From Formosa algae (GTDB lineage: Bacteria; Bacteroidota; Bacteroidia; Flavobacteriales; Flavobacteriaceae): a stretch of DNA of 64,000 nucleotides. The notes under the pieces were generated by a model. It was given only the letters and a program-made list of their open reading frames with translations. It was not told the DNA's origin and ran no database searches. The translations under genes and the position numbers were made by a program. Positions within the stretch are counted from its first letter, which is position 1. Each line of letters begins with the position of its first letter. Below, in pieces: positions 18,580 to 28,174 of the stretch. The stretch lies in assembly GCF_001439665.1 (NCBI RefSeq), contig NZ_LMAK01000062.1:40775-104774 (forward strand), given 5' to 3'.

Positions 18580-20757
18580 TTAATTTTTTGCAGATTTTGC
18601 AGTGGTTGATTTTATATCTGTTTTAGATTGTGTTGATGCAAATTCATCTTTTAATGTATAAGCATTTTTTAAATCTTCAAGCACATTAACAGCTTCTTCT
18701 ACATAAACATCTTGCGTTAAACTTTCGTGCCAACGGTCGCGTTTCTCTTTTAACGTAGAATCTTTAGCGAAAAGCGCTTCCTCATAAGGTAAAGACGAAT
18801 AGGTTAAATTAGATTTATAATCAGAAATTTTTTCAAAACGTTTTGCTTCATCTTCATTTAAATCTAACTTACTTTTATACTTAGCATAGTTTAAGTTAAA
18901 TGTGTTTTCATCCATTTTCGTCTTTATCCATTTAGCATTTTCAGCAATAAGGTTAAGTTGCTCATTATTACTCATACGCTCTTTACTTTTCTGTATGGTA
19001 GTATCATAATCAAAATAGCCATTCCATAATGTATAATCTGCAGGTGCAATTTTATCCCATGGTAACGGATTCTCTTGATCCTTTTCCCCGATATCAATAA
19101 AGCTATAACGGTCTGGAACAACCACATCACTTTTAACACCTTCTAACTGAGTAGAACCTCCATTTATACGGTAAAACTTTTGCGTTGTTAATTTAAGAGC
19201 TCCTAAGTCGCCATTACTATTATTACGTACCATACGGTTTAAATCTAATACATTTTGTACTGTACCTTTACCATAAGTTTGTTCGCTACCTATAATAATA
19301 CCACGTTTATAATCTTGCATAGCTGCAGCCAAAATCTCTGATGCAGAAGCCGATAATTCGTTTACTAAAATCACTAAAGGTCCGTCCCAATCTATAGACT
19401 CGTCTTTATCTCTTAAAATTTCTTTAGGTTCTCCAGTAGAACGTACCTGTACAATCGGACCATCTTTTATAAATAAACCGGCCATATCTACAACGGTTTG
19501 TAAAGACCCGCCACCATTATTTCTTAAATCTAACACAAGACCTTCCATACCTTGTTCCTTCAATCTATCAATTTCAATTTTAATATCTGAAGCGGCATTT
19601 CTGCTGTTATAATCTTCAAAATCTACATAGAATTTAGGAAGATTAATTACGCCGTATTTTATAGCATTTTTAGTAACAATCGAAGATTTTGCATACGTTT
19701 CTTCAAGTTCTACAATATCTCTTACAATGGTAATTTCTTTAGTAGAACCATCTACCTTTTTAACCGTTAAGATAACCTCAGTTCCTTTAGGACCTTTAAT
19801 ATATTTAATGGCATCGTCTAAACGCATACCCACAATATTAACGGCTTCTTTTTCGTCTTCTTGGCGTACTTTTAAAATAGCATCTCCAACTTCTAACTCT
19901 TTTCCTCTCCAAGCAGGACCTCCCGAAATAAGTTCCATGATTTTAACATTGTCCATTTTCTTTTGCAGTCTAGCTCCAATACCTTCTAACTTACCAGACA
20001 TTTGCTGGTCGAATCTATCCTTGTCTTCAGGGGCGAAATAAAATGTATGCGGATCGAAATTTTCAACCACAGCGTTAACGTACATTGTAAACCAATCGCT
20101 ACGTTCTAGATCGTCTATATAATCTGTGTAGTAATTGTCTATAGATTTTAAAGTTGACTCACGAGACTCTTTTTCCATCTCATTTTCAGACTTTAAAACA
20201 TACTCAGGATCGTTTTCTTTATTAAGACGTTCTTCTGTTTGTAAATCGTCATAATTAGAAATTGTAGAGAATTTAAGTTGTTGTCTCCAACGGTTTCTCA
20301 TTTCTTTCTTAGAATTTACGTAAGATTTATTTTCATAATCTACATTAAAATCTTCGTCTACAGTATAATCAAAAGGCTCGTCTAAAATTGCTTTATATAG
20401 CACTTTAGATTCTTCCATTCTTTGCAACAAACGTTCATGAGTAATATTGAAAAAAGTAATATCGTACTCTTTTAATTGCTCATCAATATTGTGCTTATAC
20501 TTTTCAAATTCCTTTATATCGGATTCGTAGAAGTATCGTTTAAGCGGATCTATTGCCTGTAAATAATTATTGTAAACTTCTTCAGAGAAATTATCATCCA
20601 ATGTTTTGGGATCGAAATGACCACGTTCCAATACGTAAGTTATAACTTGAACTAATAATTTGTCTTTATCTGGGTCGCTAAAAGTTTTAGTAGTAAAACT
20701 GCAAGAAGCGAAGCCTAATAACAATAGTAATACTAAATATCTGTAATTCCTTTTCAT
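18580..20757 (-). CDS. prc: Carboxy-terminal processing protease (Prc/Tsp, S41), lipoprotein
   Basis: Periplasmic serine protease that trims or degrades proteins from the C-terminus. A lipoprotein signal (MKRNYRYLVLLLLLGFASC) sets the start at 20757; an upstream ATG at 20775 would place six residues before it. After a helical N-terminal domain come a PDZ domain (about 240-340) and the S41 catalytic domain with Ser471 in ELSASASE and Lys497 in TYGKGTVQ, followed by the C-terminal domain typical of long Prc homologues. The mature protein is about 725 residues, like E. coli Prc. First gene of a two-gene unit with the OppC-like permease. Confidence 0.94.
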   Translation of the reverse strand: MKRNYRYLVLLLLLGFASCSFTTKTFSDPDKDKLLVQVITYVLERGHFDPKTLDDNFSEEVYNNYLQAIDPLKRYFYESDIKEFEKYKHNIDEQLKEYDITFFNITHERLLQRMEESKVLYKAILDEPFDYTVDEDFNVDYENKSYVNSKKEMRNRWRQQLKFSTISNYDDLQTEERLNKENDPEYVLKSENEMEKESRESTLKSIDNYYTDYIDDLERSDWFTMYVNAVVENFDPHTFYFAPEDKDRFDQQMSGKLEGIGARLQKKMDNVKIMELISGGPAWRGKELEVGDAILKVRQEDEKEAVNIVGMRLDDAIKYIKGPKGTEVILTVKKVDGSTKEITIVRDIVELEETYAKSSIVTKNAIKYGVINLPKFYVDFEDYNSRNAASDIKIEIDRLKEQGMEGLVLDLRNNGGGSLQTVVDMAGLFIKDGPIVQVRSTGEPKEILRDKDESIDWDGPLVILVNELSASASEILAAAMQDYKRGIIIGSEQTYGKGTVQNVLDLNRMVRNNSNGDLGALKLTTQKFYRINGGSTQLEGVKSDVVVPDRYSFIDIGEKDQENPLPWDKIAPADYTLWNGYFDYDTTIQKSKERMSNNEQLNLIAENAKWIKTKMDENTFNLNYAKYKSKLDLNEDEAKRFEKISDYKSNLTYSSLPYEEALFAKDSTLKEKRDRWHESLTQDVYVEEAVNVLEDLKNAYTLKDEFASTQSKTDIKSTTAKSAKN

Positions 20758-20911
20758 AAGCCTATAAAAATGCATCGTATATTTTTCACTAAAGTAGAGA
20801 AAAAACTATGCCAATAAAAATCCATGAAAGGTAATTTTTTGTTAAACTAAACAAATTCGAGGTTTCAGCAAGATTTTATGTATTTTAGCATAGCTATTTA
20901 AAACACGAAAT

Positions 20912-21688
20912 ATGTCTAAAAAGCCCCTCATTTTAGTGACTAATGACGATGGTATTACTGCCCCAGGAATTAGAACTTTAATACGAATTATGAATACTAT
21001 TGGAGATGTTGTGGTGGTTGCACCCGACAGTCCACAGAGCGGAATGGGACACGCTATTACAGTAGATTCTACCTTATATGTTGAAAAATTAACTATAGAT
21101 AATGGTCCGCAAGAAGACTACAGTTGCTCGGGAACACCAGCAGATTGTGTTAAATTGGGTGTCCGTGAAATTTTAAAACGAAAACCAGATTTATGTGTAT
21201 CGGGAATAAACCATGGGTCTAACTCATCAATCAATGTTATTTATTCTGGAACTATGAGTGCTGCCATTGAAGCAGGTATAGAAGGTATTCCGGCTATTGG
21301 TTTTTCATTATTGGATTACAGTTGGAGTGCAAATTTTGAGCATACAGAATCTTTTATAAAAAATATTACATTAAAGACCTTAGAGCACGGTTTACCTTTG
21401 GGTGTGGTTTTAAATGTAAATATCCCTAATGTTCCTAAAAAAGACATAAAAGGTATTCGTGTTTGTAGACAAGCCCGTGCAAATTGGGTAGAAAAGTTTG
21501 ATAAAAGACAAAGCCCAATGGGTAAAGATTATTATTGGCTTGCTGGAACATTTGAAAATTTAGACCAAGGCGAAGATACAGACGAGTGGGCCTTAGAAAA
21601 TAATTATGTTTCTATAGTCCCTGTACAATTCGATCTCACAGCATACCAAAGCATAAAACAAATTAACACTTGGAATTTGAATGATTAA
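20912..21688 (+). CDS. surE: 5'/3'-nucleotidase SurE
   Basis: Metal-dependent nucleotidase removing phosphate from nucleoside 5'- and 3'-monophosphates. The metal site is VTNDDGITAPGI (Asp11, Asp12 in the N-terminus), followed by APDSPQSGMGHAIT, SGTPADCVKLG and SGINHGSN, all hallmarks of SurE. Length 258 aa. It overlaps the next small gene by 8 bases and heads a surE-membrane protein-lpxB-NlpC/P60 row. Confidence 0.97.
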   Translation: MSKKPLILVTNDDGITAPGIRTLIRIMNTIGDVVVVAPDSPQSGMGHAITVDSTLYVEKLTIDNGPQEDYSCSGTPADCVKLGVREILKRKPDLCVSGINHGSNSSINVIYSGTMSAAIEAGIEGIPAIGFSLLDYSWSANFEHTESFIKNITLKTLEHGLPLGVVLNVNIPNVPKKDIKGIRVCRQARANWVEKFDKRQSPMGKDYYWLAGTFENLDQGEDTDEWALENNYVSIVPVQFDLTAYQSIKQINTWNLND

Positions 21689-21965
21689 AAAAGAAGTTTT
21701 TATAGGATTTATAGTTGGTGTTATAGCCAATGGAATGGGCTTACTTTTAGCCGCTTTATTACTAGGTCGTGGAGATGATGTTACCACAGTAATAAAAGCA
21801 GCAGCTGCAGAAGATTTTTTAGGAAAACTAATAAGTATTGGTGCCATTTTAAATTTAGCAGCATTTTTTATTTTTATTAAAAAGAGACAAGATTACAGAG
21901 CAAGAGGTGTAATATTAGCCACTGTTTGTATTGCCATTTTTACCTTTATTTTTAAATTTATATAA
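21681..21965 (+). CDS. Small membrane protein of unknown function
   Basis: 94 aa with about three predicted membrane segments (about 6-28, 50-67 and 76-93) linked by a short charged loop (GRGDDVTTVIKAAAAEDFLG) and a basic cytoplasmic turn (KKRQDYRARG). I recognise no domain. It overlaps surE by 8 bases and shares its last base with the lpxB start, so it is genuine and translated with them. The same surE-small protein-lpxB order is familiar from other flavobacteria, which suggests an envelope role, but this is inference. Confidence 0.8.
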   Translation: MIKKEVFIGFIVGVIANGMGLLLAALLLGRGDDVTTVIKAAAAEDFLGKLISIGAILNLAAFFIFIKKRQDYRARGVILATVCIAIFTFIFKFI

Positions 21966-23083
21966 TGAAATATTACATTATTGCAGGAGAAGCCTCGGGA
22001 GATTTACATGGCTCGAATCTAATTAAAGCGCTACAGGTTGTAGATACAGATGCTGAATTTAGATTTTGGGGAGGTGACCTTATGCAAAATGTAGGAGGTA
22101 CTTTAGTTAGCCATTATAAAGAGCGTGCCTTTATGGGGTTTGCAGAAGTGATTTTGAATTTATCTAAAATTTTAAAAGCCATATCGTTTTGTAAAGCAGA
22201 TATAGCTACATATCATCCCGATGTTATTATTTTTATAGATAACTCTGGGTTTAATTTACGTATCGCAAAATGGGCAAAAGAGCAAAATTACCGTACCAAT
22301 TATTATATATCACCACAAGTTTGGGCCTCTAGAGCAGGACGTGTTAAAAAAATAAAACACGACATAGATAATATGTACGTGATACTTCCGTTTGTAAAAT
22401 CATTTTATGATACATATGATTATGATGTCACTTTTGTGGGACATCCATTAATTGATGCCATTGCAGACAGAACTCAAGTAGACGAGCATCAATTTAGAGC
22501 CGAATATAAATTAAGCGAAAAACCAATTATTGCTATTTTACCTGGTAGTAGAAAACAAGAAATTAATAAAATGCTAACGGTAATGCTTAGCATTATTGAC
22601 GATTATCCGGACTATCAATTTGTAATTGCAGGTGCACCTAGTCAAGAATTTGAGTATTATCAACAATTTATAAAAAATACAGACGTTCATTTTATAGCCA
22701 ATAAAACTTACGATTTACTTAGTGTTTCTTATGCCGCTTTAGTAACCTCTGGTACTGCAACCTTAGAAACGGCCTTATTTAAAGTCCCACAAGTTGTCTG
22801 TTATAAAGGTAGTTGGTTATCGTACCAAATTGGTCGCCGTATTATCACTTTGAAATATATTTCATTGGTGAATTTAATTATGGATAAACCTGTAGTTAAA
22901 GAACTTATTCAAGATGAATTTACGTCTAAAAACTTAAAAAAGGAATTAGACTTGATTTTAAATCCGTACGAACGCACAAAGTTTTTTATTAATTATTACG
23001 ATTTAGAAAAGAAGCTTGGAGGTAAAGGCGCAAGCAAAAAAACTGCCGAACATATTTACAATGCCCTAAAACAGAATGCCTAA
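21965..23083 (+). CDS. lpxB: Lipid-A-disaccharide synthase LpxB
   Basis: Family GT19 glycosyltransferase joining UDP-2,3-diacylglucosamine and lipid X to form the lipid A disaccharide at the inner membrane. The N-terminus YYIIAGEASGDLHGSNLI is diagnostic; FIDNSGFNLRIAKWAK, ISPQVWASRAGRVKKI and LPGSRKQEI follow in the usual order, and the LVTSGTATLETAL donor site lies near 260. Length 372 aa. It confirms an outer membrane with lipid A. Confidence 0.97.
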   Translation: MKYYIIAGEASGDLHGSNLIKALQVVDTDAEFRFWGGDLMQNVGGTLVSHYKERAFMGFAEVILNLSKILKAISFCKADIATYHPDVIIFIDNSGFNLRIAKWAKEQNYRTNYYISPQVWASRAGRVKKIKHDIDNMYVILPFVKSFYDTYDYDVTFVGHPLIDAIADRTQVDEHQFRAEYKLSEKPIIAILPGSRKQEINKMLTVMLSIIDDYPDYQFVIAGAPSQEFEYYQQFIKNTDVHFIANKTYDLLSVSYAALVTSGTATLETALFKVPQVVCYKGSWLSYQIGRRIITLKYISLVNLIMDKPVVKELIQDEFTSKNLKKELDLILNPYERTKFFINYYDLEKKLGGKGASKKTAEHIYNALKQNA

Positions 23084-23084
23084 T

Positions 23085-23648
23085 ATGCATAAACTATCTT
23101 TTATACTTTGTTTACTTATTTGCGTAAGCAGCTGTAAATCATCTAAAAAAACAACAACCTACAGAAAGTCTAACAACGTTACCGTATCTCCTACGAACTC
23201 TATTAAAACAGATCGGTCTGAAGACAACGCCTTATTAACTCCTAAAAGTAATGCCGAATTAAAATCGTTAGGAATAGAGATTAGCGATTATGCCAAACAG
23301 TTTGAAGGTGTACGTTATAAATATGGTGGCACGACAACCAAAGGCATGGATTGTTCGGGTTTGGTATACGAAACCTTTAAAGCGTATGATATAAATTTAC
23401 CTCGTGTATCTAGAGATATGGCTTTAGAAGGTTTAAAAATAAATATAGACGATGTTAAAGTTGGTGATCTCTTATTTTTCCAAACTAACCCTAAACGAAA
23501 AACCATTAATCATGTGGGTTTAGTAGTAGCTTCTAGCACAGGAAACGTAGAGTTTATACATTCCACGACAAGCAAAGGCGTTATAACATCTTCACTTGCA
23601 GAACGTTACTGGTATTATTCTTTTAAAGAAGCACGTAGAATACTCTAA
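23085..23648 (+). CDS. NlpC/P60 family peptidase, lipoprotein
   Basis: Predicted cell-wall endopeptidase (C40) anchored as a lipoprotein. The signal MHKLSFILCLLICVSSC gives a lipobox Cys; a start at 23076 inside lpxB would add three residues, so 23085 is preferred. After a Ser/Thr-rich spacer, the catalytic Cys is in TKGMDCSGLVYETF, the His in INHVGLVV, and the third polar residue is His in EFIHSTTSKGV. Length about 187 aa. Starts one base after the lpxB stop. Confidence 0.92.
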   Translation: MHKLSFILCLLICVSSCKSSKKTTTYRKSNNVTVSPTNSIKTDRSEDNALLTPKSNAELKSLGIEISDYAKQFEGVRYKYGGTTTKGMDCSGLVYETFKAYDINLPRVSRDMALEGLKINIDDVKVGDLLFFQTNPKRKTINHVGLVVASSTGNVEFIHSTTSKGVITSSLAERYWYYSFKEARRIL

Positions 23649-23667
23649 TTATTAGTACCTTACTGTT

Positions 23668-25692
23668 ATGAAGTTAAGTCGCTTTATAATAGTAAAACTC
23701 ACACTTTTCTTAATTCTCGGTATTTGTCTGGGTTATTTTACCCACTTCCCTTTACTTTGGAGTGTGGCAACTTGCGCAATATTACTTGGTATTTTAGGAC
23801 TCCTTTTAGTATTGAATTCTTCTAGCTATAAACCTCCAATATCATTTGGCCTAATAGCATTTCTTTTAATGATTGCTATCGGAGTTTTAACGGTAGCAAG
23901 TCACAATCAAGCCCTACAGTCCTCGCATTACTCGCATTTAAAAACACCAAAATCACGTATTACTTTTAAGATTAAAACAGTACTAAAACCTAATACATAT
24001 TATTATAAATATGTAATTGATATTTTAAAGGTGAATAATCATTTAGTTACCGGCACTGCTTTATTAAACATTAAGAAGGACTCGCTAACAAACACTTATT
24101 TCATTGATGATGTATTTGTAGCTGCAGACACACTTCAGGATATACTTCCTCCTTTAAATCCTAATCAATTTAATTACAAAGCTTATTTGGAGCGTCAATA
24201 TATTTATCATCAAATGACGACGACTCCAACTAAACTATTAAAACTTAAGAAATCTAAATCAACACTTTTAGGAGAAGCGTATCAGTTAAATAGACATATA
24301 AATAATCGACTACAAACCTATCCGTTTGGAGCAGACGAACTCGCTATTATGAATGCGCTGTTCCTTGGGCAGCGACAAGACATCTCAGCATCATTATATA
24401 CCAACTATACAAAAGCAGGAGTTATACATATACTCGCTGTTTCTGGATTGCATGTTGGTATTTTACTCATGATCTTAAATTACTTACTTGCACCTTTAGA
24501 ACGCTTTACACATGGCAAGATTCTAAAAACCATATTGATAATTATTATCATGTGGTGTTTTGCGTTTTTAACTGGTTTATCACCTTCTGTAAGCAGAGCA
24601 ACATTAATGTTTACATTAGTTGCTATTAGCATAAATTCTAACAGACCATCTAATATTTTTAACACGGTTGCCATCTCTGCCTTTTTGTTACTCTTATGGA
24701 AACCTTTATTACTTTTCGATGTTGGTTTTCAGTTAAGCTATGCAGCCGTTTTAAGCATCATAACATTTCAGCCCACATTAAATAGTTTATGGTATCCTAA
24801 ACACAAATTAAGCAAACTATTATGGAATACATTAACTGTAACTACAGCGGCCCAAATAGGAGTATTACCATTAAGCATCTATTATTTCCATCAGTTTCCG
24901 GGCTTATTCTTCCTATCTAACGTATTAATTGTACCCGTTTTGGGCTATGTTTTAGGTTTAGGCATCCTTATTATTACACTTGCAATGCTTCAACTGTTAC
25001 CAAATATTTTAGTGACATTATTCAATGAAACCATAACTATAATGAATGCGATTGTAAATTGGATTGCAGCTCAGGATGCATTTATATTTGATTCATTAAC
25101 ATTAGAATTAAACACTTTATTTTGCATTTACGCCCTGCTATTTTGCTTTATTTATGTGTATACAAAGCCAAAATTTAAATCTGTAACTTTAGTGTTGTTA
25201 TCAGTTATAATACTTCAAACCACATTGCTTTATAATGCTTGGTCTCAAACGCCAACAGAATGGATTCTGTTTCATAAAAATAAACAAAGTATTTTGGCAC
25301 ATCGTAACTCACGTGCCTTAACCATATACCAATCAGACACTTTAAATTATGTAAACGCATATCCTTTAAAAGATTATATGCTTGCAAAAAACATGCGCAC
25401 TTTTAATAATTCACCCTTAAAATCGGTGTATCGAATTCAAGGAAAAAGTACATTAATTGTAGACAGTTTGAGTGTTTATCAGGTTCCTAGTTTCAAACCA
25501 CATTATGTACTGCTTAGAAATTCACCTAAACTAAATTTGAATCGTTTAATTGACTCTTTAAATCCAAATAAAATTATTGCAGACGGAAGTAATTATACTT
25601 CTTATATTGCTCGCTGGGAGACGACTTGTAAGCATAAAAAAATCCCTTTCTACCACACAGGTAAAAAGGGAGCTTATAACTTTAAAGAATAA
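23668..25692 (+). CDS. comEC: ComEC/Rec2 family DNA-uptake channel protein
   Basis: Inner-membrane protein related to the ComEC channel for transforming DNA. An N-terminal membrane pair and DUF4131-like periplasmic region (about 30-180) lead into the Competence domain with ALFLGQRQDIS, HILAVSGLHVGIL and ALLTGLSPSVSRA-like sequence and many helices (about 210-510). The C-terminal 170 residues occupy the place of the beta-lactamase-like nuclease domain but lack the HxHxDH metal motif and are short. Natural transformation cannot be concluded from this alone. It follows the NlpC/P60 gene by 19 bases. Confidence 0.9.
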   Translation: MKLSRFIIVKLTLFLILGICLGYFTHFPLLWSVATCAILLGILGLLLVLNSSSYKPPISFGLIAFLLMIAIGVLTVASHNQALQSSHYSHLKTPKSRITFKIKTVLKPNTYYYKYVIDILKVNNHLVTGTALLNIKKDSLTNTYFIDDVFVAADTLQDILPPLNPNQFNYKAYLERQYIYHQMTTTPTKLLKLKKSKSTLLGEAYQLNRHINNRLQTYPFGADELAIMNALFLGQRQDISASLYTNYTKAGVIHILAVSGLHVGILLMILNYLLAPLERFTHGKILKTILIIIIMWCFAFLTGLSPSVSRATLMFTLVAISINSNRPSNIFNTVAISAFLLLLWKPLLLFDVGFQLSYAAVLSIITFQPTLNSLWYPKHKLSKLLWNTLTVTTAAQIGVLPLSIYYFHQFPGLFFLSNVLIVPVLGYVLGLGILIITLAMLQLLPNILVTLFNETITIMNAIVNWIAAQDAFIFDSLTLELNTLFCIYALLFCFIYVYTKPKFKSVTLVLLSVIILQTTLLYNAWSQTPTEWILFHKNKQSILAHRNSRALTIYQSDTLNYVNAYPLKDYMLAKNMRTFNNSPLKSVYRIQGKSTLIVDSLSVYQVPSFKPHYVLLRNSPKLNLNRLIDSLNPNKIIADGSNYTSYIARWETTCKHKKIPFYHTGKKGAYNFKE

Positions 25693-25697
25693 AAATT

Positions 25698-26243
25698 TTA
25701 CTCTACGAATTCTGGTTCGAAAGATTCAAAGTAAGCATTAACAACCTCTTGACTGTCTAATTCTTTATACTTATCTGTTGAAAATAATTTTAAATACAGT
25801 TCTAATTGTTGTGGTTTTTGGTAGCCACGAACTGGCGTAATAACTTGAGCAGCCTCGTCTAAAAAGACAATAGTAGGATAGGCATTTACACCTAAAGCTC
25901 TTGCAAATTCGTGTACACTATTTCTTTTGTTCTCTTTTGCAGGATCAAAATTTGGATTTTCGTAGGTATTCCCCTGATAAGAAACAGCCTCTTTACCTTC
26001 TGCATTAAATTTAACCGCATAGTAATTTTCATTTACATATGCCACAACATCTTTATTTTGAAATGTATTTTTATCTAACATTTTACATGGACCACACCAA
26101 TTGGTATACGCATCCATCATTATTTTTTTTGGCGCAGTTTTCTGAAGTTCTAACGCTTCATTAAAACTTAACCAATTAATTTCTTGGGCATTTACAATTC
26201 CTACCATAAACATAAGAACCAATAAAAGTAATCCTTTTTTCAT
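25698..26243 (-). CDS. Periplasmic thioredoxin-fold protein
   Basis: 181 aa with a cleavable signal peptide (MKKGLLLLVLMFMVGIVNA) and a thioredoxin fold carrying WCGPCK at 49-54. The cis-proline loop is in NAYPTIVFLDE. The family (thioredoxin_7-like/DUF255-like) acts in thiol-disulfide exchange in the periplasm; partner proteins are unknown. Its end is 5 bases from the convergent comEC end. Confidence 0.9.
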   Translation of the reverse strand: MKKGLLLLVLMFMVGIVNAQEINWLSFNEALELQKTAPKKIMMDAYTNWCGPCKMLDKNTFQNKDVVAYVNENYYAVKFNAEGKEAVSYQGNTYENPNFDPAKENKRNSVHEFARALGVNAYPTIVFLDEAAQVITPVRGYQKPQQLELYLKLFSTDKYKELDSQEVVNAYFESFEPEFVE

Positions 26244-26300
26244 CCTCTAATATTTTTACACTTTAAAAACCAGTGTATATAATGTATGTGTCTAAAATAC

Positions 26301-26330
26301 AAAAAGCACCTTACAACGAAGATGCTTTTT
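26301..26330 (-). terminator. Intrinsic terminator after the POT transporter gene
   Basis: AAAAAGCA-CTT pairs with AAG-TGCTTTTT around a six-base loop, with one mismatch, giving a T-run on either strand. It lies 25 bases after the stop of the 26355 gene and upstream of the thioredoxin gene. Confidence 0.7.
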
Positions 26331-26354
26331 ATGATATTAAGATTTTTTTTAGAA

Positions 26355-28130
26355 TTATTTAACACCGTGCATTAACTTCTTAAGCAACGGATTTAAAACT
26401 AAGATAAACAGACCTGCTACTACGGGAACAATAGTAAAGATTAAGAAAAACGTGGATAAGCTATACGCTTTTGTAATATTTTCGATTTGCCCACCCAAGA
26501 CGGCTGCTAATTTATTTCCGATGGCAATGGCTAAATACCACATACCAAACATAAGTGCAATCATACGTGCTGGCACCAATTTACTTACGTAAGACAGTCC
26601 CACAGGAGATAAACATAATTCACCCAAAGTATGAAATAAGTACGCTAGAATTAACCAAATCATACTCACTTTAACGCCTTCTTGAATGCCATAAGCTCCA
26701 AACGCTAACAATCCGAAACCAATAGCCATAATGATCAAACCATACGCATATTTTGCTGCTGCTGATGGGTTGTATTTACTTTCCCACCATTTAGAAAAGA
26801 ATGAAGCAAATACGATAATAAAAAATGAATTTAGAATACTAAACCACGAGACTGTAATTTCAGAAACTTCAGCTGTAAATTCTCTAGATAACATCCACCC
26901 CACTATGGCCCACATGAGTAAAAAACAAATGGCAAGCACAATGTTAGAATAAGGGATTTTCTTATACGTTTTCTTCCATAAATCGTATAACACATAGGTA
27001 ATAATAGCTAAAGGGATAACGGTTAATAATGCATTTATTATATTAAAAACAAAGGCCGAGTTTCCTGTAAGCACACGATCTACGTTATCTCTTGCAAACA
27101 ACACTAAAGACGATGCCCCTTGCTCGAAAGACAACCAGAAAAATACGGTAAAAAAAGCAAAAATAATAAATGCTAACATACGGTCTCTTACCACCGTAGA
27201 GTATCTTAAAATCCTACTGATAACGAGATATAAGAACAAAATTAATCCTATCAAAACCACCACATATTGCCCTTCTATACCGCCTATTTGGAACGCAGAA
27301 AACATATCTATATTTGCAATCTTAGACATTGGATCGTTTAAGGCATAACCTAATCCAATTACTGAAGAAATTACAATTAGCACTTTATCTAATACTGTAA
27401 ATGGGTTTTCTTTTTCTATTTCTTCATCTTCGCTAACTTCTGCTATAGAATTATCGGCATCTTGAACGTCTTCTATTTCATGAACTTTCGATGGTTTTTT
27501 TCCAATTTCACCAAAAAGATTTCCAGAAAATGCAAATTGCAAAGTTCCTAATAACATAAAAATACCTGCCAATCCAAATCCGTAAGACCAACCTACTTTT
27601 TCTGCTAAATACCCACAAAGCATCATGCCGAAAAACGCTCCGGCATTTACGCCCATATAGAAAATGGTATAAGCACCATCTTTCTTTTCTGGGTGTGTTT
27701 TATACATTTCAGAAATTATAGAAGTAATATTAGGCTTAAAAAAACCAGTTCCTACGACCAATAAACCAAGACCAAAATACAAGGAGAATTCTGTTTCTAT
27801 AGCCATTGAAGCATGTCCCATCGCCATGATAACAGAACCAATTATAACAGCTAATTTGTAACCCGTTAATTTATCTGCAATAATCCCACCAATAATAGGT
27901 GTGATATATAGTAACATGGCATATGTACCAAATAAAGCAGTCGCATTTTCTGCAGACCATCCCCAACCAGGATTATCTCCTATTACAGAAAAAGTTAAAA
28001 AATTTACTAAAAGCACGCGCATTCCGTAGAATGAAAAGCGCTCCCACATTTCAGTAAAAAACAGTACAAATAAACCTGCTGGATGACCAAGAACCTTGTC
28101 TTTAAAAAGGTTATCAATATCAGTTGTCAT
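26355..28130 (-). CDS. POT family peptide:H+ symporter (long form)
   Basis: Proton-coupled di/tripeptide transporter of the inner membrane (POT/PTR2, a branch of MFS). The signature FTEMWERFSFYGMRVLL (about 25-41) contains the ExxER motif; FYMGVNAGAFFG and the C-terminal GELCLSPVGLSYVSK are also family marks. At 591 aa it is larger than its 455-aa neighbour because of an acidic cytoplasmic insert (about 205-240, EIEDVQDADNSIAEVSEDEE) and extra helices in the middle. Third gene of a peptidase-transporter-transporter row. Confidence 0.94.
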   Translation of the reverse strand: MTTDIDNLFKDKVLGHPAGLFVLFFTEMWERFSFYGMRVLLVNFLTFSVIGDNPGWGWSAENATALFGTYAMLLYITPIIGGIIADKLTGYKLAVIIGSVIMAMGHASMAIETEFSLYFGLGLLVVGTGFFKPNITSIISEMYKTHPEKKDGAYTIFYMGVNAGAFFGMMLCGYLAEKVGWSYGFGLAGIFMLLGTLQFAFSGNLFGEIGKKPSKVHEIEDVQDADNSIAEVSEDEEIEKENPFTVLDKVLIVISSVIGLGYALNDPMSKIANIDMFSAFQIGGIEGQYVVVLIGLILFLYLVISRILRYSTVVRDRMLAFIIFAFFTVFFWLSFEQGASSLVLFARDNVDRVLTGNSAFVFNIINALLTVIPLAIITYVLYDLWKKTYKKIPYSNIVLAICFLLMWAIVGWMLSREFTAEVSEITVSWFSILNSFFIIVFASFFSKWWESKYNPSAAAKYAYGLIIMAIGFGLLAFGAYGIQEGVKVSMIWLILAYLFHTLGELCLSPVGLSYVSKLVPARMIALMFGMWYLAIAIGNKLAAVLGGQIENITKAYSLSTFFLIFTIVPVVAGLFILVLNPLLKKLMHGVK

Positions 28131-28174
28131 ATAATATTACATTAATTTAATTTCCTTTAAAAGTGTAGTGTGAA

